Position numbers and translations under genes: made by a program. A stretch of 64,000 bases of DNA from Deltaproteobacteria bacterium (GTDB lineage: Bacteria; Desulfobacterota; Binatia; Binatales; Binataceae): the NCBI GenBank assembly GCA_021817345.1, contig JAKAVC010000138.1:24734-88733 (forward strand), in the 5' to 3' direction. This document shows, in pieces, positions 1 through 9,767 of this stretch (within the stretch, counting starts at the first letter, position 1; every line of letters starts with the position of its first letter). The notes under the pieces are model-generated. The model saw only the letters and a list, made by a program, of their open reading frames with translations. It did no database searches and had not been told where the DNA came from.

Positions 1-203
1 TTGTAGACCGTGGCGCGGCTGATCTCGGGCAGGCGCCCGACGGCACGCTCAAACACCTCGTCCGCGGTGAGATGCACGTGCGCTCCCTCCAGCGCCTCGG
101 CGATCACCCGGCGCTGCGCCGTCAGGCGCAGACCATGACGGCGCAGGCGCGCCAACAACGACGCGCCGTGCACATGTTCAACTTGTTTGCGCGCTCTTCT
201 CAC
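1..203 (-). CDS. Fur/PerR-family regulator (N-terminal part, cut by window edge)
   Basis: This is a metal- or peroxide-sensing repressor fragment that is not in the ORF track because the gene runs off the left edge. Reading the minus strand gives a winged-helix N-terminus with LTAQRRVIAEALEG, then HLTADEVFERAV and PEISRATVYN, the classic Fur-family helix-turn-helix (recognition helix ISRATVYN). The metal-binding C-terminal half lies outside the window. I placed the start at the GTG at 203, but this is uncertain because the nearest purine-rich stretch is about 20 nt upstream. It is divergent from katG, and a Fur/PerR-type repressor next to a catalase-peroxidase is a familiar pairing. That suggests it controls katG through the palindrome in the shared promoter region. 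Family call is confident; the PerR rather than Fur role is inference. Confidence 0.8.
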   Translation of the reverse strand, partial: MRRARKQVEHVHGASLLARLRRHGLRLTAQRRVIAEALEGAHVHLTADEVFERAVGRLPEISRATVY

Positions 204-285
204 AATGCCGATGCGCCCAAGGCCCTCTTTCGCAAACCTAGTGTGGCGTCCCAGTAATAATTTTTGCAGCGGACGCCAGTGGCAC

Positions 286-369
286 GAGATTCTTCACTTC
301 GGCAGCCTTCGCTCAGAATGACCAACAACCATGCGCGCGCCTGTCATTCTGAGCGAAGCGAAGAATCTC
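286..369. repeat. REP-like imperfect hairpin repeat
   Basis: Two inverted arms face each other: gagattcttc...cttcgctcagaatgac on the left and gtcattctgagcgaagcgaa...gaatctc on the right, around a roughly 20-nt loop. The left arm carries about 10 extra bases. The core (gtcattctgagcgaagc) resembles short palindromic repeats scattered through many environmental genomes. It lies between the Fur-like gene and katG and could form a stable RNA hairpin or be a MITE/REP element. No second copy is apparent in this window. Confidence 0.6.
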
Positions 370-430
370 TTTCCACCGAGCGACGTCTCATCAACTTATC
401 TGCGGGACACCACACTAGCAGAATCGGCGC

Positions 431-460
431 TTGACTAAAAGCAGTCTTTCTTTTAAAAGA
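431..460 (+). promoter_or_regulatory. Putative katG promoter with overlapping palindrome
   Basis: A TTGACT -35 (431-436) is followed, after 16-17 nt, by a -10-like TTAAAA/TAAAAG inside the perfect 12-bp palindrome tcttttaaaaga (449-460). An AT-rich dyad on the -10 is where a Fur/PerR-type repressor would act, and a Fur-family gene is divergent next door. The rest of the 204-530 gap holds only the REP-like hairpin. Confidence 0.5.
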
Positions 461-515
461 GTCTAAACAAGGATTACGTCCAAACTTTTGCAAGCGCCCT
501 TAAGGCAAGGACTGA

Positions 516-2726
<2,211 letters not shown>

Positions 2727-2733
2727 TCTCTCG

Positions 2734-2778
2734 CCTCTTCGGCGGCGTCGCGACCGTCACCCGATGCCGCCGAAGAGG
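2734..2778. terminator. Long hairpin between convergent katG and arsM
   Basis: A perfect 13-bp stem, cctcttcggcggc paired with gccgccgaagagg, encloses a 19-nt loop just after the katG stop. No T-run follows on either strand, so intrinsic termination would be weak. It may act as a 3' mRNA-stabilising structure or a bidirectional terminator for the convergent pair. Confidence 0.5.
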
Positions 2779-2872
2779 CCGCTTCATTCTCGCGCAGCCA
2801 AAAGGAGCGCCGCGTTCCGATGCGGCAATCACCGAGGGGCTGGCGCGCCTTAGCCGCGGAAGAATCGCGCGA

Positions 2873-3721
2873 TTACCGCGGTTTGCGGGCGCGGACGAAC
2901 GCGCTCATGAACTTGCCGTCAACCAGCGGTGCGATTTCGGCCACGTCCAGCCCGGAGTCCTTCAAAAACGAACCTGCCTGCTCGGCCGTGTACACCCGCG
3001 TCGGCTCGACGGCTATCTCTTCGAATCCGGCCGCGGCAAGCTTCGCGCGATACTCCGACTCTTCGAGCGCTCCGGCGACGCATCCGGCCCACAGCTCCAT
3101 GTCCCGCCGGATCCGGCCCGGAATCTCGCCTCGCACCACGATATCGGAGACCGCGAACCTGCCGCCGGGCTTGAGAACACGGAACGCCTCGGCCAGAACG
3201 CGATCCTTGTCACCCGACAGATTGATGACGCAGTTGGAGACGATCACGTCAACGGAATTATCCGGCAGCGGAATATTCTCGATCTCACCTTTTAGGAATT
3301 CGACGTTCTGGACTCCTGCCTTGCGCTGGTTTTCCCGCGCAAGCGCCAGCATCTCGTCCGTCATGTCGAGCCCGTAGGCTTTTCCCGCCGGGCCAACCCG
3401 CCGCGCCGAGAGCAGGACGTCGATTCCGCCGCCCGATCCGAGATCGAGCACGGTCTCCCCCGGCCTCAGCTCGGCCAGCGCGGTCGGATTGCCGCATCCG
3501 AGCGACGCCGCCACCGCTTCGGCCGGCAACGCCGCCTTGTCGCTGTCGGCGTAGAGATTCGAAGTGATCGGCTGCTCGGCCAAATCGGCGGAGGTGCCGC
3601 AGCACGCGGTTTCCTGCTGGCCGCCGCAACAGGAAGTGCCCGGCTGATTTATGACTCGCAGCGCCGCGCCCGCGTATCTCCGGCGCACGCTCTCTTTGAG
3701 TTCCTCGTTGTTGGCGCTCAT
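2873..3721 (-). CDS. arsM: Arsenite S-adenosylmethionine methyltransferase ArsM
   Basis: Transfers methyl groups from SAM to As(III), giving methylated and eventually volatile arsenicals. The 282-aa protein has the Rossmann SAM motif VLDLGSGGGIDVLL (about 92-105) and the ArsM core around SNCVINLSGDKDRVLAEAFRV. Candidate As(III)-binding cysteines are in SNCVINL and WAGCVAGAL, and extra Cys pairs (TSCCGG, ETACCG) occur near the N-terminus, as in many ArsMs. It is divergent from an ArsR-type regulator, with about 80 bp between the starts, which supports arsenic-inducible control. Start ATG at 3721 has gagaaaagcgg upstream. Confident from motifs and context. Confidence 0.93.
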   Translation of the reverse strand: MSANNEELKESVRRRYAGAALRVINQPGTSCCGGQQETACCGTSADLAEQPITSNLYADSDKAALPAEAVAASLGCGNPTALAELRPGETVLDLGSGGGIDVLLSARRVGPAGKAYGLDMTDEMLALARENQRKAGVQNVEFLKGEIENIPLPDNSVDVIVSNCVINLSGDKDRVLAEAFRVLKPGGRFAVSDIVVRGEIPGRIRRDMELWAGCVAGALEESEYRAKLAAAGFEEIAVEPTRVYTAEQAGSFLKDSGLDVAEIAPLVDGKFMSAFVRARKPR

Positions 3722-3788
3722 CCGCTTTTCTCCTTTTCTCCCGGCCCGGATAGCCCGTCATGATTGACTTCCACGGTACGATACCTCT

Positions 3789-3804
3789 ATAAATCTAGAA
3801 TTAT
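3789..3804. promoter_or_regulatory. Candidate ArsR operator overlapping the arsR start codon
   Basis: ataaatctagaattat is a near-perfect dyad (14 of 16 positions match its reverse complement) centred on tctaga. It sits between the divergent arsM and arsR and overlaps the arsR ATG. Its position fits autoregulation and co-repression by ArsR. The function is inferred. Confidence 0.45.
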
Positions 3805-4159
3805 GGAAAAGTCAAGCGCGATCGCCGCGCTGGGCGCGCTGGCGCAGGAAACCCGCCTCGATATTTTCCGCATGCTGGTGCAGAGCGGACCCGAAGGGAT
3901 GGCCGCCGGCGAACTCGGCCAGCGCCTTGGACAGCCTTCGCCCACAATGTCGTTTCATTTGACCCAGCTCAGGTTCGCCGGACTCGTGAATTCGCGCCGC
4001 GAGGGCCGTTCGATCATCTACAGCGCGAATTTCACGGCAATGCGCGCTCTGATCGGCTATCTGACCGAAAACTGCTGCGCCGGCCGCTCGAAGACCTGTT
4101 CGCAACGAGCCCGCGCCCGCACCCAATCCGCCGGAGCTCAGGCCCGCAATTCCGGTTAA
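3803..4159 (+). CDS. arsR: ArsR/SmtB-family arsenic-responsive repressor
   Basis: Winged-helix repressor that leaves DNA on binding trivalent arsenic. The 118-aa product begins MEKSSAIAALGALAQETRLDI, the usual ArsR N-terminus. The track start (a TTG at 3764) adds 13 unlikely residues, so I prefer the ATG at 3803. Helix-turn-helix near LGQPSPTMSFHLTQLRFAGLV (about 42-62), then the wing REGRSIIYSA. The C-terminus carries Cys91-Cys92 and Cys99 (ENCCAGRSKTC). This resembles the C-terminal three-Cys As(III) site of the Acidithiobacillus type rather than the CxC site in the DNA-recognition helix of E. coli ArsR. No Shine-Dalgarno is evident, so the mRNA may be nearly leaderless. Divergent from arsM. 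Confidence 0.88.
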   Translation: MEKSSAIAALGALAQETRLDIFRMLVQSGPEGMAAGELGQRLGQPSPTMSFHLTQLRFAGLVNSRREGRSIIYSANFTAMRALIGYLTENCCAGRSKTCSQRARARTQSAGAQARNSG

Positions 4160-4196
4160 TCCAGGCAAACGCGCGCATAATCGCGATGCCGACCGC

Positions 4197-6020
4197 TCAT
4201 CCCAGGCGCTCGCGCAAGGCGTCGCGCAGGGCGGGAACAATCACCGCCCAGTCGCAGACGAGGCCGAAGTCGGCGCGCTCGAAGATGAGCGCCTCGGGGT
4301 CGTTGTTGATCGCGACCACCGTTTCGGCCTTCTTCAGGCCCACCGTATGGTTGGGCGCGCCGCGCACTCCGACCGTGATATAAAGCCGCGCGTCGAGCGC
4401 CTTGCCCGTCAGTCCCACCTGATGCTGGCGCGGAACCCATCCCGCGTCGGTGACGCGCCTGGTCGCGCAAATTCCGGCGCCGAGCACGCGCGCCAGTTCC
4501 TTGACCGCCTCGACGCCTTCGGGTCCGCCGACGCCCATGCCCACACCGACAATCACTTCGGCGCCTTCCAGCCGCGCAACCGAGGTGTCGAGCAGCGGAT
4601 GCTCGGCGACAAGCCGGCTGAGCGGCTTTTTGAGCACGAGCCTCACGGTTTCGATTTCGCCGCGGCGTTTGGGGTTCGGCTCGGCAAGTTCGAGCATCCC
4701 GGCCCGCACCGTCGCCATCTGCGGGTAGGTCTTCGACAGGATCGGCGCGACGATATTTCCGCCGAAGGCCGGCTTAAGCGCGACCATCCGCTTCTCCCCG
4801 TCGATCTCAAGCCCGATCGCGTCGCCGGTAAGCCCGAGCCCAAGGCGCGCGGCGAGCCTCGGCGCCCAATCGCGGCCGCGCTCGCTCGCCGCAGCCAGCA
4901 GCGCCCACGGCCTGCGCTCCATGACCAGCGCCGCCATCGCTTCGGCAGCGGCCTCGGGCGTGTAGGTTTCGAGTTCGGGGCTTTCGAGCGCGATTATCCG
5001 GTCCGCGCCGTAGCTGGAAAGAAGGTCCGCGTGCCGCACAAGCAAGCCGGACAATCCCACCGCGACGAGCGCGCCGCCCGTTGCGCTCGCGAGCTGGTCG
5101 CCGCGCGAAAGCATCTCCAGCGTGGTTCGGGTGATTGCCCCGTTGAGATCGGTTTCGACCGCAACCCATACGCCGCTCCCGCTGAGCGGTTTGCGTATCG
5201 CGGATGAAATCGCGCGGCGTTCGCGCGCGCGTGGTTTGAGCGCGCCGGCGCGGTCAAGATGCTCTATCAGCTCGCGCGCCGCGCGCTCGGGATCGCTCGG
5301 ATCGATATGGCGGCATCGGGCTTTCGGCGTTTCGACCACGCGGATTTCCGAAACCCAGGTCGGCGAGCCCGCGAAGCCCAGCTCCGACGGCTCAAGTCCG
5401 AGAGCGTTTGCCGCAACCTTCTCGACGGTTTTCGATTTCGCGCGCTCGGCCGCTTCCGCCTTGACCTTTATCGGCTGTGCGACGCGTTCCGCGCAGGTCA
5501 GCACCGCGGGCATCGCGGCCTCGATTTCCTCGTATCCTTCGTCGCTCTCGCGCTCGGCGCGCAGCACTCGTCCGTCGATATCGAGCTTCCTTACGCCGGT
5601 TATCTGCGCGACACCGAGCAGTTCCGCAAGCTCGGGGCCGACCTGTCCGGTTTCCGCGTCGAGCGAGTATTTGCCGAGCAGGACGAGATCGAAACCGCCC
5701 TTCTTGAGCCATGCGGCGAGAGAGCGCGCGGTTGCCAGTGTGTCCGAGCCGGCAAACGCCGGGTCCGTCAGATGCACCGCGCGGTCCATTCCCATCGCGA
5801 GCGCATCCCTGAGCGCCTGTTCCGCCTGCGGCGGTCCCATCGTGACAACCGTCGTCTCGGCGCCGAGCCGGTCCTTCAGTTGCGCGGCGCGCGAAAGCGC
5901 GCGCAGGTCGAAGGCGCTAATCACGTTGGGACCGCCGCGACGGATAGTCCTGGTTTCGGGATCGAAATTGGCTTCCTCGATAAGCGGAATTTGCTTGATA
6001 CAGACGGCGATTTTGAGCAC
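4197..6020 (-). CDS. Fused electron transfer flavoprotein, EtfB-EtfA in one chain
   Basis: ETF carries electrons from acyl-CoA and related dehydrogenases to the quinone pool. It is normally a heterodimer of separate beta and alpha subunits; here both are in one 607-aa chain. Residues 1-250 are EtfB-like (start LKIAVCIKQIPL, AALSRA-type nucleotide segment, GPELAELLGVAQIT). After a linker, about 290-607 are EtfA-like, ending with the FAD domain: RRVTDAGWVPRQHQVGLTG, SGAPNHT-like VRGAPNHTVGLKKA, and VVAINNDPEALIFERADFGLV. The track starts at GTG 6041; the GTG at 6020, 7 nt after gggag, gives the canonical EtfB N-terminus and is preferred. It is monocistronic and convergent with arsR. A plausible client is the acyl-CoA dehydrogenase at 18738. 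No ETF:quinone oxidoreductase is in the window. Confidence 0.9.
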   Translation of the reverse strand: MLKIAVCIKQIPLIEEANFDPETRTIRRGGPNVISAFDLRALSRAAQLKDRLGAETTVVTMGPPQAEQALRDALAMGMDRAVHLTDPAFAGSDTLATARSLAAWLKKGGFDLVLLGKYSLDAETGQVGPELAELLGVAQITGVRKLDIDGRVLRAERESDEGYEEIEAAMPAVLTCAERVAQPIKVKAEAAERAKSKTVEKVAANALGLEPSELGFAGSPTWVSEIRVVETPKARCRHIDPSDPERAARELIEHLDRAGALKPRARERRAISSAIRKPLSGSGVWVAVETDLNGAITRTTLEMLSRGDQLASATGGALVAVGLSGLLVRHADLLSSYGADRIIALESPELETYTPEAAAEAMAALVMERRPWALLAAASERGRDWAPRLAARLGLGLTGDAIGLEIDGEKRMVALKPAFGGNIVAPILSKTYPQMATVRAGMLELAEPNPKRRGEIETVRLVLKKPLSRLVAEHPLLDTSVARLEGAEVIVGVGMGVGGPEGVEAVKELARVLGAGICATRRVTDAGWVPRQHQVGLTGKALDARLYITVGVRGAPNHTVGLKKAETVVAINNDPEALIFERADFGLVCDWAVIVPALRDALRERLG

Positions 6021-6047
6021 GAATAAACTCCCGGACTTCACCGGGAA

Positions 6048-6098
6048 GGCTAACCGAGCGCGGCACGACTATGCAATAAAGTTTCCTCGGGGTTAGCC
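6048..6098. promoter_or_regulatory. Inverted repeat in the etf / btuF divergent intergenic region
   Basis: ggctaacc (6048-6055) pairs perfectly with ggttagcc (6091-6098), extended by gag/ctc. The arms are about 35 nt apart and lie between the starts of the divergent ETF gene and the btuF-like gene. It could be an operator or a leader hairpin. It does not show the conserved cobalamin-riboswitch sequence. Confidence 0.35.
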
Positions 6099-6135
6099 TT
6101 TAAGAACGGTGCCTGGATAGGCTAGTTTTCGCGAT

Positions 6136-7080
6136 ATGGGATTGAGGCCGCTTCTTGTCCTTATTTGTGCGATGGCGGCGCTTGGCGCGGCTGCGATTTC
6201 GCCCGTGGCGGGTGCGCATGGGGCGGAAAATGCTTCGAGCAGCCGCGCGCGTATTGTCTCGCTTGCGCCGTCAGTCACGGAGACTCTTTTCGCAGTCGGC
6301 GCGGGCAAGGACGTGGTCGGAGTTTCCGAGTTCGACGACTATCCGCCCGCGGTCCGAAAGCTCCCGCGAGTCGGCACTTTTCTCACTCCCAATGTCGAGG
6401 CGATCGCCGCGCTTCGTCCCACGCTTGTCATCGGTCTTGCCAACTCGGCCAACCAGCGCGAAGTCCATGCGTTAAGCGAGATGGGCTATCCGACGCTGAT
6501 GGTCAAGGAAAATTCAATCGCCGAAATCGAGCACAGCATCACGGTCATCGGGGAGCGAACCGGGCATCCGCGCCGAGCGAACAAGGTGGTCGCCGCAATC
6601 CAGGCGCGGATAAACAAGGTCCGCAAGCTGATGAGCCGCGTGATCGATCGGCGCGTTCTGATGCTGGTCGGGCATGAGCCGATGGTCGCGGTGGGACACG
6701 GCACGTTTCTCGGCCAACTGCTGGCGCTGGCGCACGGAACCAATATCGCCGACGGCCTTCCCGGTTCATGGCCGCGGGTCAGCATCGAGTACGTAATCGC
6801 GAAGAAACCGCAGGTGATACTCGACGGGCAGATGGGAACCGACACGTCCACGCTCGGTGATTTCTGGTCCCGGTTTCAGATCATTCCCGCCGTACGCGAG
6901 CATCGCGTTCACGGCTACCCGACCGATCCCACGCTGACCCCCGGTCCGCGTATCGGCCAGACGCTCATGACGCTCGTACGGCTGATCCATCCCGAGGCCT
7001 TCGCAAGCGGCGTCGTCACCGCCGAGAAAGCGCGATCCACACCCGCGGAGATTGCGACTGCGTCGGATTTCGCGCGATGA
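6136..7080 (+). CDS. Periplasmic substrate-binding protein, BtuF-like (cobalamin/haem/siderophore class)
   Basis: Captures a corrinoid, haem or iron chelate in the periplasm for the ABC importer encoded next. The 314-aa precursor has a signal peptide (LLVLICAMAALGAAAISPVAGAHG). The class III binding-protein fold begins RIVSLAPSVTETLFAVGAG, the BtuF/FecB hallmark, followed by VVGVSEFDDYP and LRPTLVIGLANSANQREV. The rigid inter-lobe helix lies around residues 150-175. It overlaps the permease gene by 4 nt (ATGA), so the three genes form an operon. Cobalamin is the likeliest ligand, because the DDYP signature is typical of BtuF and a B12-dependent methionine synthase lies in the window. Haem or siderophore cannot be excluded. 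Confidence 0.82.
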   Translation: MGLRPLLVLICAMAALGAAAISPVAGAHGAENASSSRARIVSLAPSVTETLFAVGAGKDVVGVSEFDDYPPAVRKLPRVGTFLTPNVEAIAALRPTLVIGLANSANQREVHALSEMGYPTLMVKENSIAEIEHSITVIGERTGHPRRANKVVAAIQARINKVRKLMSRVIDRRVLMLVGHEPMVAVGHGTFLGQLLALAHGTNIADGLPGSWPRVSIEYVIAKKPQVILDGQMGTDTSTLGDFWSRFQIIPAVREHRVHGYPTDPTLTPGPRIGQTLMTLVRLIHPEAFASGVVTAEKARSTPAEIATASDFAR

Positions 7081-8183
7081 GCGCCGCGAAATTCCCGCCC
7101 CACACCAGCGCTCCAGGGGTCGCGCATGAAGCGCAAGCCGGCGCCGAGGCGTGCCGCGACCTCGAAGCGCTCGCGGGCGCATTCCTTACGCCCGGCCGCG
7201 CGGCCGTGCGGCTTGCGATTCTCGGCGCGGCGGTTGTCGTCGCGGCGGCGGCGGGATGCGTCTTCGGAGGCGTACATATAAGCCTGCTGCGCGCGCTCAC
7301 CGATCCTGCCGGCACCGACCACGCAATCCTGTTCGACGCGCGCCTTCCGCGGGTGCTGATGGGAATCGCGGTCGGAGCGATTCTCGCGTCGGTCGGCGCC
7401 GCCCTTCAGGCGTTGGTGCGCAATCCGCTCGCCGAGGGCGGAATCCTCGGCATCTCCGGCGGCGGCGCGCTCGGCGCAATCGTCGCGATGATCGTCTTTT
7501 CGCAAACCCGGTTCGCCGACGAGACGGTTCCGCTCGCGGCCTTCGCGATGGCGCTCGGCGCGACGCTCGCGGTCTATCGGCTCGCGCTGGTCGAGGGCCA
7601 GCTCGAGCCGTTCACGCTGTTGCTGGTCGGAGTGATCTTCAACGCCTTCTGGGGCGCCGCGATCATGATCGTCAACAGCGTGGTGAATTTCTATTACGCG
7701 CACAGCATCCTGTTCTGGCTGATAGGAAGCCTCGAAGCGCCGAGCTACCGCGAGGTCGCGATCGTAAGCGCGCTCGGCCTTGCGGGCTTCGCCGTCCTGA
7801 TGACGCGCGCGCGGGACATGAACCTGCTGAGCCTCGGCGATGAGAGCGCCGCCGAACTCGGCGTGGAGCTTCATGCGGTGCGGCGCGCCATCTTCCTTGC
7901 GACCTCGGTGATGATCGGCGCGGCGGTCTCGGTCAGCGGGATCATCTCGTTCGTGGGCCTGATCGTGCCGCACGTTCTGCGCCTTGCCTTCGGCGCCGAC
8001 CATCGCCTGCTCCTGCCCGCCTCGCTGCTGGGCGGCGCGGCCTTCATGGTGATCGCGGATTTGGTCGCGCGCTCGGCGATCGCTCCCGCGGAGCTTCCGG
8101 TCGGCGCGATAACGGCGCTCTGCGGAGGTCCGTTCTTCATCTATATGCTCAGGCGCGAAGGCCGAAGACCGCTGGTTTCATGA
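7077..8183 (+). CDS. ABC importer permease, FecCD/BtuC family
   Basis: Integral inner-membrane subunit of the importer. The 368-aa protein has an unusually long cytoplasmic N-terminal extension of about 40 residues, then the FecCD fold: LPRVLMGIAVGAILASVGAALQ, then NPLAEGGILGISGGGALGA (the signature of this permease family), several further hydrophobic helices, and near the end GIISFVGLIVPHVLRLAFG, the coupling region that meets the ATPase. It overlaps both neighbours by 4 nt (ATGA at both ends), implying translational coupling and matched subunit amounts. Two copies are expected per BtuC2D2-type complex. Substrate is inferred from the partner genes. Confidence 0.9.
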   Translation: MSAAKFPPHTSAPGVAHEAQAGAEACRDLEALAGAFLTPGRAAVRLAILGAAVVVAAAAGCVFGGVHISLLRALTDPAGTDHAILFDARLPRVLMGIAVGAILASVGAALQALVRNPLAEGGILGISGGGALGAIVAMIVFSQTRFADETVPLAAFAMALGATLAVYRLALVEGQLEPFTLLLVGVIFNAFWGAAIMIVNSVVNFYYAHSILFWLIGSLEAPSYREVAIVSALGLAGFAVLMTRARDMNLLSLGDESAAELGVELHAVRRAIFLATSVMIGAAVSVSGIISFVGLIVPHVLRLAFGADHRLLLPASLLGGAAFMVIADLVARSAIAPAELPVGAITALCGGPFFIYMLRREGRRPLVS

Positions 8184-8989
8184 GCGATACGTTCACGGAT
8201 GACGGCCGGCCCGCGTTGGAGGGGCGCGATATCACGGCCGGCTATGGAGCGTCCGACGCGCTTAACGGCGTCTCAATCGAGGTCGCACCGGGCGAGCTGG
8301 TGGCGATCGTCGGGCCGAACGGAGCCGGGAAATCCACGCTGCTCAGGGTCCTCGGCGGGACGCTCAGGGCGCGCCGTGGCGACGTCAGGCTGTTTGGCCG
8401 GGCGCTGGGATCGTATGAGCGGCGCGCGCTGGCGCGGCTGGTCGCGGTGGTGGCGCAGGAAAGCGCGGTCGCTTTCCCGTTCACGGTCATGGAGGTGGTC
8501 CTGATGGGCCGCGCGCCTCATCTTGGACCGTTTCGTTTCGAGAGCCGGCGCGATCTTGCGATTGCCCACGCGGCGCTCAAGCGCTTTGACCTGCTGGAGC
8601 TGGCTGGCCGCCCGCTCCATGAACTCTCGGGCGGTGAGCGCAAGCGGGTTTTCCTTGCGCGGGCGATTGCGCAGGAACCAAGAGTGCTGCTGCTTGACGA
8701 ACCGACCGCCTTTCTCGACATGAAGCACGTTTCGGACATATTCCTGCGCTTTCGCGAACTCTGCGCGGGGCATCGGATGGCCGCGATCGCGACCCTGCAT
8801 GATCTCAACGCCGCGGCCGCGTATGCCGACCGGATCCTGCTGATGAAGGACGGCCGGACGGTCGCCTACGGCAACCCCGAGTCGGTACTGAGCGAGGACA
8901 ATCTTCGCCACGTTTACGAAACCCAGGTCTATGTGGGACGAAACCCCGCAACCGGAACGATCGCGATATTTCCGGGGCGCGCGTCCTGA
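8180..8989 (+). CDS. ABC importer ATPase, BtuD/FecE family
   Basis: Nucleotide-binding subunit powering the BtuFC-like importer. In 269 aa it has Walker A GPNGAGKST (about 50), the Q-loop VVAQE, the ABC signature LSGGERKRV, Walker B VLLLDEPT, the D-loop FLDM and the switch histidine in TLHDLN. Length and the ERKRVFLARAIAQEP stretch fit the BtuD/HmuV/FecE class. Start overlaps the permease stop by 4 nt. The HAD-family gene starts about 60 nt later, so the transcript may continue. Confident for the class; corrinoid specificity is inferred. Confidence 0.92.
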   Translation: MSDTFTDDGRPALEGRDITAGYGASDALNGVSIEVAPGELVAIVGPNGAGKSTLLRVLGGTLRARRGDVRLFGRALGSYERRALARLVAVVAQESAVAFPFTVMEVVLMGRAPHLGPFRFESRRDLAIAHAALKRFDLLELAGRPLHELSGGERKRVFLARAIAQEPRVLLLDEPTAFLDMKHVSDIFLRFRELCAGHRMAAIATLHDLNAAAAYADRILLMKDGRTVAYGNPESVLSEDNLRHVYETQVYVGRNPATGTIAIFPGRAS

Positions 8990-9047
8990 CAACCTCGAGC
9001 GTGCCGCGTTGCCCGGTTGCTCGCATCCGGCTACGCTGTGTGGGACA

Positions 9048-9755
9048 ATGGTTTTTCGCGACGGGGCTTCGCTGAATCTGATCTTCGACGCCGACGACAC
9101 GCTCTGGGATTCCAATATCCACTTTCTCGAAGCGTTCGAACAGTTCGTCGAGGCGGCTACGCGCCTTCATCGGCGGCTCGACCGCGCACAAGTGAAAAGT
9201 CTTTTCCGCGAAATCGAACTCGAATTGATCCAGACCCACGGCTACGGGCGCGGCCCCTATTTGATCGCGCTGGAACGCGCGGCCGAGCGGATCGCGTCGG
9301 CAGACACGCACGCCGAGCTTCGCGCCCGCGCGCGGGAGATAGGCGCGCGGCTGCTCGAACGGCGTTGCGAGCTTTTACCGGGAGTCGAGGAGACGCTGCG
9401 CGAACTTTCGCGCCGCCACGTGCTGATGCTTTTCACCAAGGGTGCGCGCGACGAACAGATTGAAAAACTTGAGCGCTCGGGCCTTGCACCGCTCTTCAGC
9501 CGGGTTGAAACTCCGCGCGAAAAGGACGTCGACGCCTACCGGCGCCTGATTGCCCAGGCGCGCCTCGCAACCGAGCGCACCTTCATGATCGGCAACAGCC
9601 CGCGCTCCGATATCAACCCCGCGCTGCGCGCAGGCTTGCGCGCGGTGTATATCCCCCACCCGCATACGTGGGAACTGGAGCATGAAGAACTGATTCCGGC
9701 CGAGGGAAGATTCGTCGAACTCGGCGATTTCCGGGATTTGCTGGACATGTTCTAG
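9048..9755 (+). CDS. HAD-superfamily hydrolase
   Basis: Soluble hydrolase of 235 aa, probably a phosphatase of unknown substrate. Motif I is FDADDTLWD, with the nucleophile Asp in DADDT. Motif II is the Thr in LFTKGARDEQIEKLERSGL, the motif III lysine is probably in PREKDVDAY, and motif IV is MIGNSPRSDINPALRAGL. An alpha-helical cap lies between motifs I and II (about 20-110). The track start at 8931 lies inside the ATPase gene. I moved it to the ATG at 9048, which gives the compact HAD N-terminus. Co-directional with the importer and followed 12 nt later by a metallophosphoesterase. The substrate cannot be told from sequence. Confidence 0.85.
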   Translation: MVFRDGASLNLIFDADDTLWDSNIHFLEAFEQFVEAATRLHRRLDRAQVKSLFREIELELIQTHGYGRGPYLIALERAAERIASADTHAELRARAREIGARLLERRCELLPGVEETLRELSRRHVLMLFTKGARDEQIEKLERSGLAPLFSRVETPREKDVDAYRRLIAQARLATERTFMIGNSPRSDINPALRAGLRAVYIPHPHTWELEHEELIPAEGRFVELGDFRDLLDMF

Positions 9756-9767
9756 AATCTGAGGCTT

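Noticed and set aside
6021-6135. Cobalamin riboswitch before the BtuF-like gene
   Set aside because: Too short and lacking the conserved B12-box sequence; only a simple dyad is visible.
6915-8003. 362-aa minus-strand ORF over the permease gene
   Set aside because: Low-complexity R/D/E-rich translation with no family features; it is an antisense shadow of the FecCD-like permease caused by GC bias.
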